Assembly (NCBI RefSeq): GCF_016342705.1 | Contig: NZ_JAEINV010000013.1 | Location: 24,230-88,229, forward strand | Direction of reading: 5' to 3' | DNA from: Lutibacter sp. | GTDB taxonomy: Bacteria > Bacteroidota > Bacteroidia > Flavobacteriales > Flavobacteriaceae | Length of the DNA stretch: 64,000 nt | Shown: piece by piece, positions 27,397 to 36,468 of the stretch | Layout: each line of letters starts with the position of its first letter | How positions within the stretch are numbered: the stretch's first letter is position 1 | The notes under the pieces: generated by a model | The model's database searches: none | Told to the model about the DNA's origin: nothing | The model's input: the letters and a program-made list of their open reading frames with translations, nothing else | Program-made: the position numbers and the translations under genes

Positions 27397-28155
27397 TTAT
27401 CTTGTAAAAACTAACTGGTTTTCCGAAGATAAATTTGAATCGAAAGCGTATCCTTCGCTATTAAATCCTTTCAAATCTTCAATTTTTTCAATTGAATTGT
27501 CAATAATATACCTGACCATTAAACCTCTGGCCTTTTTAGAAAAAAAACTAATTATTTTAAGTTTTCCATCTTTATAATCTTTAAAGACTGGAGTAATTAC
27601 TTTTGCTTTTAATAATGTAGGTTTAATCACTTTAAAATATTCATTACTTGCTAAGTTAATAAAAACCTCATTATCAGACAACTCTGCATTAAGCTCATTT
27701 GTTATTTTTTTATCCCAAAACTGATACAAATCTTTTTTTACACCAATTTTTAGTTTTGTTCCCATTTCCAATCTATATGGCTGCATTAAATCTAACGGCT
27801 TTAATAAACCATATTGACCAGATAATATTCTTAACTTATTTTGAAGTTGATTTATTTTTTCTTCATTTAATGTATATGCATCCAAACCAATATAAACATC
27901 GCCTTTAAAAGCATAAATTGCTTGACGTGCATTTTCTAATGTAAAAGGCAATTGCCAATCTTGATTTCGCTGCCAATTTAATTCTCCTAAATTTGAAGAA
28001 ATACTCATTAATTCACTTAACTTTTTAGGCGATTTACTTTTTAATACACTATTTATTTTAGCTGCTTCTTCTAAAAAAAGACCTTGTGTATATTTATTTA
28101 TAGGAAGTTGAGTTTCAAAATCTAATGATTTTGCAGGTGATATAACTATTTTCAT
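27397..28155 (-). CDS. yaaA: Peroxide stress protein YaaA (DUF328)
   Basis: The 252-residue protein is YaaA: start MKIVISPAKSLDF, central AIYAFKGDVYIGLDA and LRILSGQYGLLKPLDLMQPYRLEMGT, C-terminal INLASNEYFKVI and ISFFSKKARGLMVRYI. In E. coli YaaA limits free iron during peroxide stress and its fold binds DNA-like ligands; the biochemical activity is not settled. Length is normal. It is on the same strand as, and upstream of, the speA operon, but the promoter in between suggests separate transcription. Confidence 0.93.
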   Translation of the reverse strand: MKIVISPAKSLDFETQLPINKYTQGLFLEEAAKINSVLKSKSPKKLSELMSISSNLGELNWQRNQDWQLPFTLENARQAIYAFKGDVYIGLDAYTLNEEKINQLQNKLRILSGQYGLLKPLDLMQPYRLEMGTKLKIGVKKDLYQFWDKKITNELNAELSDNEVFINLASNEYFKVIKPTLLKAKVITPVFKDYKDGKLKIISFFSKKARGLMVRYIIDNSIEKIEDLKGFNSEGYAFDSNLSSENQLVFTR

Positions 28156-28180
28156 TTTAATTTCTTTTTCAACTTTAAAA

Positions 28181-28810
28181 TTAACTTAATTCATTTATAA
28201 AAGCTTGCATTTTTTCAAATAATAACGCTGCATGATAACCATCCATTAATGCGTGATTTACTTCTACTGAAAATGGTATTTTTTTTGTTTCATTTTCTAC
28301 AAATACTTTTCCAAATATTATTTTTGGAATTCCGTTCCCTGCTTCATCTCCTTTTCTAGCATGTTTAATTCCTGTAAAAGAAATCCAAGGTAATGTTGAG
28401 CAATGTATGATACCAAATAATTCTTCTTTTGGTTCAAAAATCATTCCTTTTTTATGATTTTCTATTACCTTTTTTCCTTGGGTATCAAATTCAAAAATGG
28501 ATGATTTGTTTTCAAAATAACAAAATGAAAAAGTTTTGTTATCATTTAATATGGTTGAACCAATATTAACAGTATCAAACAAATAAACTTCTTCATTAAA
28601 AATACGCAATTTAAATTCCTGAATTTCATTCATGCATTTAAGTGCAATATATATACACGCTAATGAGAATGATAAATTATGTTTTTTACAGTAAGTGTAT
28701 AAATTGCTTACTTCAATAGTTGCTGTAATATTAAAAAATGGATCTTCGTAGCTTTTAAAAAAATCATACTGCGGTTTTCTAATCCAATTTTCAACATCAA
28801 ATTTATGCAT
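28181..28810 (-). CDS. Chloramphenicol acetyltransferase-like protein (CATA family)
   Basis: About 209 residues of the trimeric CAT fold. The catalytic motif EVNHALMDGYH near the C-terminus keeps the general-base His and the Asp-Gly of HxxxDG; SFTGIKHARKGD precedes it. The family includes true chloramphenicol acetyltransferases and many chromosomal relatives with unknown acceptors; the position among housekeeping genes argues for the latter. ATG 28810 is preferred to one 3 codons upstream, as MHKFDVENWIRKP is a typical start. It overlaps the rluD stop by 8 bases, so both are co-transcribed. Confidence 0.8.
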   Translation of the reverse strand: MHKFDVENWIRKPQYDFFKSYEDPFFNITATIEVSNLYTYCKKHNLSFSLACIYIALKCMNEIQEFKLRIFNEEVYLFDTVNIGSTILNDNKTFSFCYFENKSSIFEFDTQGKKVIENHKKGMIFEPKEELFGIIHCSTLPWISFTGIKHARKGDEAGNGIPKIIFGKVFVENETKKIPFSVEVNHALMDGYHAALLFEKMQAFINELS

Positions 28811-29843
28811 TATGGTCATCTGGTTGATTAATTGTATACGTTCTCCATTTCTCTAAACAATCTACCATATCTTGCGGAATTTCAGAATTAAACCTTAAAA
28901 ATTCTTTGGTAGTTGGATGTTCAAATCCTAATGTTTTTGCGTGTAAAGCTTGTCTTGGCAAAACTTTAAAACAGTTTTCTACAAATTGTTTGTATTTTGT
29001 AAAGGTGGTTCCTTTTAAAATGGCATTTCCACCATATCGTTCATCATTAAAAAGTGTATGTCCAATATGTTTAAAATGCGCTCTAATTTGATGCGTTCTA
29101 CCGGTTTCTAATTTACATTGCACAAGCGTTACATAGTTAAAACGCTCAATTACTTTAAAATGCGTTATTGCAGCTTTCCCGAATTCGCCATCAGGAAAAA
29201 CATCCATTTGTAAACGATTTTTTAAACTTCGTCCAATATGACCTTCAATTCTACCTTCATCTTCATCTATATTTCCCCACACCAACGCATAATACAAACG
29301 TTCGGTAGTTCTATCAAAAAATTGTTTTGATAAATGCGCCATCGCAAATTCTGTTTTGGCAACAACTAACAATCCACTTGTATCTTTATCAATTCTGTGC
29401 ACCAAACCAGGTCTTTCGTTAGAATTGGTTGGTAAATTTTCAATATGATGAATTAAACCATTTACCAAAGTTCCGCTGTAATTTCCATGACCAGGATGCA
29501 CAACCATTCCGGGTGGTTTATTTACAACAATTACATCGTTATCTTCAAAAATAATATCTAAAGGAATATCTTCAGCAACTAATAAATTTTCGTGTGGCGG
29601 ATGCGCTAAAACAACTCTAACAACATCTTTGGGCTTTACTTTATAATTAGGTTTTACAGGAATATCGTTTACTAAAACGTTTCCGGCTCTTGCCGCTTGT
29701 TGTACTTTATTTCTGGTTGCATTTTCAATAAAATTCATTAAAAATTTATCTACACGTAAAGGCTCTTGCCCAACATTTGCAACATATTTAAAATGTTCGT
29801 AAAATTCTTCCTGATCAACTAATTCTTCTGTATCATTCATCAA
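28803..29843 (-). CDS. rluD: 23S rRNA pseudouridine synthase RluD family
   Basis: The 346-residue enzyme has an N-terminal S4 RNA-binding domain (RVDKFLMNFIENATRNKVQQ, about 30-80) and a catalytic domain with PGLVHRIDKDTSGLLVVAKT, whose Asp152 is the nucleophile that isomerises uridine. Later motifs ETGRTHQIRAH and LHAKTLGFEHP are intact. RluD modifies helix 69 of 23S rRNA; the exact target is inferred from overall similarity. It begins 1 bp after the PASTA gene's stop and overlaps the CAT-like gene. Confidence 0.93.
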   Translation of the reverse strand: MMNDTEELVDQEEFYEHFKYVANVGQEPLRVDKFLMNFIENATRNKVQQAARAGNVLVNDIPVKPNYKVKPKDVVRVVLAHPPHENLLVAEDIPLDIIFEDNDVIVVNKPPGMVVHPGHGNYSGTLVNGLIHHIENLPTNSNERPGLVHRIDKDTSGLLVVAKTEFAMAHLSKQFFDRTTERLYYALVWGNIDEDEGRIEGHIGRSLKNRLQMDVFPDGEFGKAAITHFKVIERFNYVTLVQCKLETGRTHQIRAHFKHIGHTLFNDERYGGNAILKGTTFTKYKQFVENCFKVLPRQALHAKTLGFEHPTTKEFLRFNSEIPQDMVDCLEKWRTYTINQPDDHNA

Positions 29844-29844
29844 T

Positions 29845-30450
29845 TTAAAATGCTATTTCTTCAGAATCTTCTTCTGAGTTTTCTGTTTGGAATTCACCTT
29901 CATTTCCATCACCCAATTTTAATTTAATCATTGAATTTTTTGGAATTTTATCACCTGTTTTAATTAAATTTCCATTTAATAATAAACCACGCACCACATC
30001 TTTGGCTATGTCTTTTACATAAACTGCAGAAGTATCTACTCTAAAACCGATGGCTAATAATTGTGATAACGCCTGTCTTTTTGTTTTTCCGTAAAGATCT
30101 GGCATTTCAATATTTGGATATCTTGATGGGTTTAAAGTTAAATATATTTTTCTATTTTCTTTTACAAACTGTCCAGCTTCTGGGCTTTGTTCAATTACAG
30201 ATTTTGCTGGATACTCTGGGTTAAAACTCGCAGAATCTATAACTTCTAAGTTTAAATCAATATTTTGCAACACAATTTCAGCTTCGTTCAAACTCATTTT
30301 TTCTAAATTTGGAACTTCTATTTTTTGGTTATGGTTAGTTGAAAACTTTAACCATTGTACAACCGCAACTGCGAAAATCAAAAAAGCAACAAGCGCTAAA
30401 ATTAGCTGTTTTAAAAAAGTTTTTGATTTAATAAATTGAATGACACTCAT
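29845..30450 (-). CDS. Membrane-anchored PASTA-domain protein
   Basis: A 201-residue protein with a short cytoplasmic N-terminus, one membrane segment (about 14-33), two PASTA repeats (about 43-107, starting IEVPNLEKMSLNEAE; and 113-178, starting IEMPDLYGKTKRQA) and an acidic tail. PASTA domains bind peptidoglycan fragments or stabilise cell-wall enzymes. Here no kinase or transpeptidase is attached. The gene is divergent from ddl, a peptidoglycan precursor gene, which supports a cell-wall role. It heads an operon with rluD and the CAT-like gene. Confidence 0.88.
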   Translation of the reverse strand: MSVIQFIKSKTFLKQLILALVAFLIFAVAVVQWLKFSTNHNQKIEVPNLEKMSLNEAEIVLQNIDLNLEVIDSASFNPEYPAKSVIEQSPEAGQFVKENRKIYLTLNPSRYPNIEMPDLYGKTKRQALSQLLAIGFRVDTSAVYVKDIAKDVVRGLLLNGNLIKTGDKIPKNSMIKLKLGDGNEGEFQTENSEEDSEEIAF

Positions 30451-30470
30451 TTTATAGTTTTATTTTTAGG

Positions 30471-30478
30471 CAAAGATA
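30471..30478 (-). promoter_or_regulatory. Candidate -7 element of the PASTA-rluD operon (TATCTTTG)
   Basis: On the minus strand TATCTTTG matches TAnnTTTG, 20 bp before the ATG at 30450. Confidence 0.55.
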
Positions 30479-30586
30479 CTTTTTTTTGAATTGTTTAAAT
30501 ATTTTATCGTTGAATTATGAATTAGTTTTAATAGCATTTCGCTATTTGCCATTTTAAAAAACTTTCAAACTTTCAACTTTTAATAG

Positions 30587-30594
30587 TAAGTTTG
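30587..30594 (+). promoter_or_regulatory. Candidate -7 element of ddl (TAAGTTTG)
   Basis: TAAGTTTG matches TAnnTTTG, 23 bp before the ATG at 30618. The 167-bp gap thus carries back-to-back promoters for ddl and the PASTA gene. Confidence 0.55.
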
Positions 30595-30617
30595 TATTTT
30601 ATAGAACATAACTGAAA

Positions 30618-31601
30618 ATGAAAAAAAATATTGCCATAATAATGGGTGGCTACTCTTCTGAAGTAGAAATTTCTTTAAAGAGTGGAAATGTTGTTTATGA
30701 AAATTTACCTAAAGAAAAATACATTTCTTATAGGGTTCATATACTTAAGAATAAATGGATTGCTTTAGACCATTTAAACAATGAATTCCCCATTAATAAA
30801 CACGATTTTTCTTTTGAATTAAATGGTGAAAAAATAAAATTTGATTGTGTTTTTAATGCAATTCATGGAAATCCGGGTGAAGATGGAACCATTTTAGCTT
30901 ATTTTAATTTAATTGGCTTAAAACAAACTTCAGCTCCATTTTACCAAATGGCATTAACTTTTAACAAAAGAGATTGTTTAAGTGTTGTAAAACAATATGG
31001 CATAAAAACAGCAACTTCATATTATTTAGATAAAGGAAATACTATAAATGTTGATGAAATTATTGCCAAAGTTGGCTTACCTTGTTTTGTAAAACCAAAT
31101 AACGCTGGCTCAAGTTTTGGAATTTCTAAAGCAAAAACTAAAGAAGAAATTTTACCAGCAATTGAAAAAGCATTTAAAGAAGATTCACAAATTTTAATTG
31201 AAGCCTTTTTAGATGGACCCGAAATTACTATTGGAGTTATTCAATATAAAGGTGAAACAAAAGTATTGCCAATGACAGAAATTGTTTCTGAAAATGACTT
31301 TTTTGATTACGAAGCCAAATATTTAGGGAAATCTCAAGAAATTACGCCTGCAAGAATCTCCGATGAATTGCACAAAAAATTAGAAAAAACTGCCAAAAAA
31401 GTATACGAAATATTAAATATGAGCGGTTTTTCTAGAAGCGAATATATTATTGTAAATAACGAACCTCATTTTTTAGAAATGAATACAGTTCCTGGATTAA
31501 CTTCTGCAAGTATAATTCCACAACAAGCTGCCGCCGCAGGTATAACTTTGCCAGAACTTTTTGATAACGCTATTGAAATGGCATTAAAAAACGAAATATG
31601 A
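30618..31601 (+). CDS. ddl: D-alanine--D-alanine ligase
   Basis: The 327-residue ATP-grasp enzyme joins two D-Ala for peptidoglycan. Seen: IAIIMGGYSSEVEISLKSG at the N-terminus, HGNPGEDGTI, the LPCFVKPNNAGSSFGISK ATP-site segment, and FLEMNTVPGLTSASIIPQQ with the metal-binding residues. Length is that of DdlB enzymes. Its stop overlaps the coaD start by 4 bases (ATGA), which couples the two genes. Confidence 0.96.
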   Translation: MKKNIAIIMGGYSSEVEISLKSGNVVYENLPKEKYISYRVHILKNKWIALDHLNNEFPINKHDFSFELNGEKIKFDCVFNAIHGNPGEDGTILAYFNLIGLKQTSAPFYQMALTFNKRDCLSVVKQYGIKTATSYYLDKGNTINVDEIIAKVGLPCFVKPNNAGSSFGISKAKTKEEILPAIEKAFKEDSQILIEAFLDGPEITIGVIQYKGETKVLPMTEIVSENDFFDYEAKYLGKSQEITPARISDELHKKLEKTAKKVYEILNMSGFSRSEYIIVNNEPHFLEMNTVPGLTSASIIPQQAAAAGITLPELFDNAIEMALKNEI

Positions 31602-32053
31602 GATGCGCAATTTTCCCAGGATCGTTTGATCCAATTACTTTAGGACACGTTGATATTATAAACAGAGCCTTACCTTTATTTGATGAAATAATTATTGCAA
31701 TTGGTATAAATTCAGATAAATCGTATATGTTTTCTTTAGAAGACAGGATTCGGTTTATTAAAGAAAATTATGCCAACGAACCAAAAATTACTGTTGAAAC
31801 TTATACGGGTTTAACTATTGATTTTTGTAAAAAAATAAATGTCGATTTTATTTTAAGAGGTTTAAGAAATCCCGCAGATTTTGAGTTTGAGAAAGCCATT
31901 GCGCAAACCAATAGAAAATTATCTAATATTGAAACTGTGTTTTTGCTAACTTCTGCAAATACTTCATTTATAAGTTCAAGTATTGTACGAGATATTATAA
32001 GAAATGGTGGCGATGCTACTGGTTTTGTACCCGATAGTGTTTTAAAAAAATAA
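31598..32053 (+). CDS. coaD: Phosphopantetheine adenylyltransferase
   Basis: The 151-residue nucleotidyltransferase makes dephospho-CoA from 4'-phosphopantetheine and ATP. The N-terminus FPGSFDPITLGHVDII has the TxGH motif, and SSSIVRDIIRNGGD is the C-terminal ISSTxxR-like motif. RGLRNPADFEFE, which contacts the substrate, is also present. It lies between ddl and the DUF1853 gene. Confidence 0.96.
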   Translation: MRCAIFPGSFDPITLGHVDIINRALPLFDEIIIAIGINSDKSYMFSLEDRIRFIKENYANEPKITVETYTGLTIDFCKKINVDFILRGLRNPADFEFEKAIAQTNRKLSNIETVFLLTSANTSFISSSIVRDIIRNGGDATGFVPDSVLKK

Positions 32054-32054
32054 T

Positions 32055-32873
32055 TTGTTAGACTTAGACTCAAAAAATATTCAATTACAATTTGAAGGAT
32101 TTTGCAAAACGCCTTCACTTTGGAAAAATGCAACTATTTTTGAATTACAACAATTTGATTTAAAAATTACTTCAACAACAACTTTTGAAGGTGAACTTCC
32201 AAAATATTTACGACTTGGAAAACGCGTAGAACGTTTTGTTGCACATCAACTGAAACAAGATACTACTATTTCAATTTTAGCGGAGACTATTCAAATTCAA
32301 CAAGAAAAAATAACCGTTGGCGAAATTGATTTTCTGCTAAAAGAAAACCAAACACCAATTCATTTAGAAGTAGTTTACAAGTTTTATTTATATGATGAAA
32401 CTATTGGAGAAACAGAAATTGAGCACTTTATTGGCCCTAATAAAAAAGATAGTTTATTGCAAAAGTTACAAAAATTGCAACAAAAACAATTGCCACTTCT
32501 TTATAATACCAACACACAAAACTTATTGAATAAATTAAGTTTAGAAGTTACTGAAATTGAACAAAAAGTACTTTTTAAAGCGCAACTATTTTTACCCTAC
32601 AATGGTAAAACAGCAAAACTAAAACAGGTAAATTCAGATTGTGTAAAAGGTTTTTATATTTCTTTTAATGATCTACAACTGTTTTCCAAATGTAAATTTT
32701 ACATTCCATCAAAAATAAACTGGTTACAAGAAATTCAAACTCAAGTAAACTGGTTAACATTTCAACAATTTAATTCAAAAGTTAAAATTACTATTGAACA
32801 AAAAACTTCTCCACTGTGTTGGATAAAACAACCAAATGGAGAAGTTCAAAAATTCTTTATTGTTTGGTGGTAA
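32055..32873 (+). CDS. DUF1853 family protein
   Basis: A 272-residue soluble protein recognised as DUF1853: FCKTPSLWKN near the start, LGKRVERFVAHQLKQ, then the VGEIDFLL and IHLEVVYKFYLYD segments. The E-x-D ... E-V-x-x-K pattern in the last two resembles a PD-(D/E)XK nuclease core (GEIDFLL followed by HLEVVYKFY), so a nuclease-like fold is possible. The function is unknown. It begins at TTG directly after coaD (1 bp gap) and ends 7 bp from the convergent next gene. Confidence 0.8.
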   Translation: MLDLDSKNIQLQFEGFCKTPSLWKNATIFELQQFDLKITSTTTFEGELPKYLRLGKRVERFVAHQLKQDTTISILAETIQIQQEKITVGEIDFLLKENQTPIHLEVVYKFYLYDETIGETEIEHFIGPNKKDSLLQKLQKLQQKQLPLLYNTNTQNLLNKLSLEVTEIEQKVLFKAQLFLPYNGKTAKLKQVNSDCVKGFYISFNDLQLFSKCKFYIPSKINWLQEIQTQVNWLTFQQFNSKVKITIEQKTSPLCWIKQPNGEVQKFFIVWW

Positions 32874-32880
32874 CTACTTG

Positions 32881-33360
32881 TTATTTAGGCCAATCAATAG
32901 TATCATCATCTATAAAAAAAGGCGACCATTGAATTTCATCTAAAGTATCATCAATCAACCAAAAATTAATGGATTTTTCTTCAACTTCAATTACTTTTTG
33001 TTCATCACTTCCTAAATCGGAACAATCTTCTAAATCTAATTCTCCTAGGTTCATTGTTTCTAATTTCTTTAAAAGCTCTTTTTCTTTTAAACCAATAAGT
33101 GAAACACCATTTAATTCATAAAAATCTGAAGTCACAGAAATCATAATTAACTTCCATTTTTCTTCTTCATCAAAACTAATTGACAAACCTAAATCTTCAT
33201 ATTCCCATGATTCCGTTAAATCTTCTGCAGAATCTGAATGAGAATATTTATCAATAAAAGAGGGTTCTCCAAGCATTAATTTTGCTTCGGCTCTTGTCAT
33301 TCCAAATTTTAAATTTCCCAACCCATAACCAGGTTTTATTTCCTTTAAAGCTTTTTTCAT
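32881..33360 (-). CDS. Uncharacterised acidic protein
   Basis: This 159-residue cytosolic protein has no signal peptide or membrane segment. It starts with a motif GYGLGNLKFGMTRAEAKLML, reminiscent of the helix-turn opening of SmpA/BLIP-like folds, followed by strands and a second helix (LIGLKEKELLKKLETM). The C-terminal half is acidic (DLEDCSDLGSDEQK). I do not recognise a named family. It is preceded by a 52-bp gap to lpxD, on the same strand, and faces DUF1853. A repeat of the small alpha-beta unit is possible but not proven. Confidence 0.65.
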   Translation of the reverse strand: MKKALKEIKPGYGLGNLKFGMTRAEAKLMLGEPSFIDKYSHSDSAEDLTESWEYEDLGLSISFDEEEKWKLIMISVTSDFYELNGVSLIGLKEKELLKKLETMNLGELDLEDCSDLGSDEQKVIEVEEKSINFWLIDDTLDEIQWSPFFIDDDTIDWPK

Positions 33361-33412
33361 TTTATTCTACTTTTTATAAAGTAAATTTACTTTATAAATT
33401 ATTATTAATTGT

Positions 33413-34405
33413 TTACTTTTTTATTAAATTTCTTAACGCAGACCATTGCCTAAGCATATCTCTTGAATCTGCTGCTGGATATCCTAATACCGATTTTCCA
33501 GCCTCAATATCTCCCATAACTCCTGATCCTCCACCAATAACAGCTCCAGACCCAATAGTTACGTGATCTTTTATGGAGGCGCTTCCGCCAATAATTACGC
33601 CATCGCCCAAAGTTACAGAACCTGCTAAACCACTGCTTCCTGCCATAATACAAGAACGACCTAACACGCAATTATGCGCAATTTGAACTAAATTATCAAT
33701 TTTGCAACCATCTCCAATAATTGTTGAACTAAATTTAGCACGATCTACCGTTGTATTGGCCCCAATTTCAACATAATTTCCAATAATTACGTTTCCTATT
33801 TGTGGAATTTTCACCAAACCTCTTCCGTCATCACTTGGTCTATACCCAAAACCATCGGCTCCAATACTTACATTTAAATGAAAAATACAATGGCTCCCAA
33901 TAATACTTCTTTCTCTAATTACGGTACCTGACCAAATTACGGTATTATTTCCAATGGTTGAATCATCAAAAATGGTGACATTTGGGTAAATTAGTACGCT
34001 ATCGCCAATAACTACATTTTTTCCAACATAACAATTTGCACCAATTTTACAACCTTTTCCTATAACTGCAGTTAAATGAATTACTGCATTTGGATGAATT
34101 TCTTCTTCTAACTCAGGCATTGGCGGACTAAAAGCTTCCAGTAATTTTGCCATAGCCAAATCAGCATTTTTAACTTTTATAAACGCTTTATTTTCGCCAG
34201 GTTGCAAATCTATTTTATCGCTAATTATAGCTGCACAAGCATTTGAACTCTCCCAAAACTTACAATATTTCTGACTCCCAATTAAACTGATTTGATTGTT
34301 TTTCGCTTTCCTAATTTCTTCTGGCCCTTCAATTTTTACATCAGTAAAACCAATAAGTTCCCCATTTAATAGGCTATTTATTTCTTCAATTGAATATGAT
34401 ATCAT
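33413..34405 (-). CDS. lpxD: UDP-3-O-(3-hydroxyacyl)glucosamine N-acyltransferase (LpxD family)
   Basis: The 330-residue protein has an N-terminal uridine-binding domain (about 1-100) and a left-handed beta-helix of hexapeptide repeats ([20 protein letters not shown] and on, to about 300), ending in a short helix. [14 protein letters not shown] contains the expected catalytic His (His244). LpxD adds the amide-linked hydroxy-fatty acid in lipid A synthesis. Flavobacteria often have a second LpxD-like gene elsewhere, so this copy, standing apart from lpxA/lpxC, may be the paralogue; its acyl-donor choice cannot be told. Confidence 0.87.
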   Translation of the reverse strand: MISYSIEEINSLLNGELIGFTDVKIEGPEEIRKAKNNQISLIGSQKYCKFWESSNACAAIISDKIDLQPGENKAFIKVKNADLAMAKLLEAFSPPMPELEEEIHPNAVIHLTAVIGKGCKIGANCYVGKNVVIGDSVLIYPNVTIFDDSTIGNNTVIWSGTVIRERSIIGSHCIFHLNVSIGADGFGYRPSDDGRGLVKIPQIGNVIIGNYVEIGANTTVDRAKFSSTIIGDGCKIDNLVQIAHNCVLGRSCIMAGSSGLAGSVTLGDGVIIGGSASIKDHVTIGSGAVIGGGSGVMGDIEAGKSVLGYPAADSRDMLRQWSALRNLIKK

Positions 34406-34543
34406 TCTTTAATTTTTAACCTCATTAATTTTATGAGAAGCTTATTTACTTTTGATAAATATATTACTTTAAATTAATTAATGTAATTAAAATTGAAATG
34501 AAAGTTTGTATTCCTAAAAAATAAATGAAAACTATAGAATTTA

Positions 34544-36280
34544 CTATTTTCTATGCTGTTGTAAATAACCTAAAACATATATAGCAGGAGCATTCCAATT
34601 TAGGCAAACTTCATTTGATGCATAGCTAGCTTCTACATCTACATATGCTTTTGCTGGAAAACTTGAAAGGTATTTAACTTCATTACTATCTTGTTTATCT
34701 TTATTTGGACCGCCAACAATAAATCCAGGTATTGGGTTTTCAACACCATCTGCTCCACTTATTCTATGATGTGGAAACTTTACTTGTTTTGAACCATACC
34801 CAGTTAAAAAGCTATATCTAGTGGCATTTTTACCAAAAATATAATCGTTTATTTGCTCAGCACCAATTAAATACTTTTCGTCATTAGATAATTTATGAGC
34901 AAAACAAAGAATCATTGCCTGATTTAAAATATCGCTATTTGATCCCCATTCAAATGTTTCTAAGGCAATTTTATATGGATTTTTTGATATTTTTTCTAAT
35001 ATTTCATCGGCTAATTTAATTTGACCTTTAGTTACATATAATTTTAACTCTTCATTTAAATTTTCTTTATTTTCTATCAACGAATGAAATGCATTATTTC
35101 TAACAAAAAATTTCCAACTATTAGTTAATTGATGAATATATTCTTCCTTATTTTCTAGTAAATAATTTAAATAAATTTCATTTCTTGTTGTCAAATATAA
35201 TTCTGTTGCTGCCCAATAAAAATCATCTGAAAATAATATATCATCATAAGGACCTGTAACAACATCCTCAGGATTTTTATATGCTAATTTTGGATTTTTT
35301 ACAGCCCATTCCCAAGCTTTTTCAGCAGCAATCAAAGCTTTTTGTGACCATTCAGGATTTTTTGCGGATTCCAATCTTACGGCTTGTGCCAAAACAGCAG
35401 CAAAATTAAGTGTTGCAGCCGTTCCTTTTCCAATAATCATCCGCTGTAAATTATAAGCTTCAGGCATAATAAAACCACTGAAATTTTTTGCTGTTAATTT
35501 ATGATATACACCTCCATCGGTGTCTTGCATTGTCAAAATCCAGTTTAATTCATATTTTAACTCATTCATTAAATCACTTTCTCCATTTCCACTTTCTGGA
35601 ATATTTAATTGTCCGTCTGCAATTAAATTAGGGTATTCTTCTACCAAATGAAGCATTTGACCAACGGAAAAGCTAGCGTTTACAACATATTTCCCATAAT
35701 CACCAGCATCAAACCATCCACCTGGAGAATTTAAACTACCTACAGAATGTCCAGATGAAGGGTGAAATAAACAATTATCATCTAACATTCCAGCTTTTCG
35801 GCTATAAACCCCGCCATATTGTTCCTCAATTGGCATAGATGCTCTTTGAAAATAAAAACTTTTTATTGCCGCATTTAAGGCATCTGTATAAATTTCTTTT
35901 TTTATTTGAAATGAATATGATTTTAATTTATTATCTATCAAAATATAATATTTTCCTTCAGAAATAACTGAACTAAAATCTCCTAAAAAAACCTGTTCTC
36001 CAGAAATATTCCAAATTCCCTTATTTATCAATTTTCCAGTATAAACAACTTCATCTTTCTCATTTACAACAGCAAAAGTTTCAACTTGAACATCTGCAAC
36101 AACAAATTGCTTTACTGAATTTGGGTAAAATCCAATTTGATTTATCCTAATCGCATCACTAAACTCTGGTTCTGCTTTTTTTGAATTGCACGACACCAAT
36201 GAAATACACATTAACAGTATTAATAAATTTAAATGTTTATTTATATTTACTTTTGAAAATTCTAATATTTCCTTATTCAT
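34544..36280 (-). CDS. Glycoside hydrolase family 9 lipoprotein
   Basis: A 578-residue secreted enzyme. The N-terminus has a signal anchor with lipobox SLVSC (Cys31), so a lipoprotein is likely. An Ig-like CelD_N domain (about 40-125) precedes a GH9 (alpha/alpha)6 barrel. GGWFDAGDYGKYV holds the paired catalytic aspartates (191, 194), and SNEVCLNWNAP near the end holds the acid Glu (557). GH9 enzymes cut beta-1,4-glucans, and some act on chitosan- or laminarin-type oligomers. No susCD or other sugar genes lie nearby, so it is not part of a visible polysaccharide locus; the substrate is open. Confidence 0.9.
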   Translation of the reverse strand: MNKEILEFSKVNINKHLNLLILLMCISLVSCNSKKAEPEFSDAIRINQIGFYPNSVKQFVVADVQVETFAVVNEKDEVVYTGKLINKGIWNISGEQVFLGDFSSVISEGKYYILIDNKLKSYSFQIKKEIYTDALNAAIKSFYFQRASMPIEEQYGGVYSRKAGMLDDNCLFHPSSGHSVGSLNSPGGWFDAGDYGKYVVNASFSVGQMLHLVEEYPNLIADGQLNIPESGNGESDLMNELKYELNWILTMQDTDGGVYHKLTAKNFSGFIMPEAYNLQRMIIGKGTAATLNFAAVLAQAVRLESAKNPEWSQKALIAAEKAWEWAVKNPKLAYKNPEDVVTGPYDDILFSDDFYWAATELYLTTRNEIYLNYLLENKEEYIHQLTNSWKFFVRNNAFHSLIENKENLNEELKLYVTKGQIKLADEILEKISKNPYKIALETFEWGSNSDILNQAMILCFAHKLSNDEKYLIGAEQINDYIFGKNATRYSFLTGYGSKQVKFPHHRISGADGVENPIPGFIVGGPNKDKQDSNEVKYLSSFPAKAYVDVEASYASNEVCLNWNAPAIYVLGYLQQHRK

Positions 36281-36305
36281 TATAAAATAATTTTGTTAAC
36301 TACTT

Positions 36306-36313
36306 CAAAAATA
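36306..36313 (-). promoter_or_regulatory. Candidate -7 element of the GH9 gene (TATTTTTG)
   Basis: On the minus strand TATTTTTG matches TAnnTTTG, 25 bp before the ATG at 36280; the element is T-rich and so less specific. Confidence 0.4.
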
Positions 36314-36468
36314 CAATTCATAGGAAAATTTAATTAATACTATTTTGTCATATTATAAAACTAAAAAAGTTACTATAATTTAATTTCAGTATCCTTTTTT
36401 TAGACTTCTATTATTGCTTAAAATCAATCAAATTTTAGTATTTTGCAACGCTTCTAAAAAGAAAAAAA

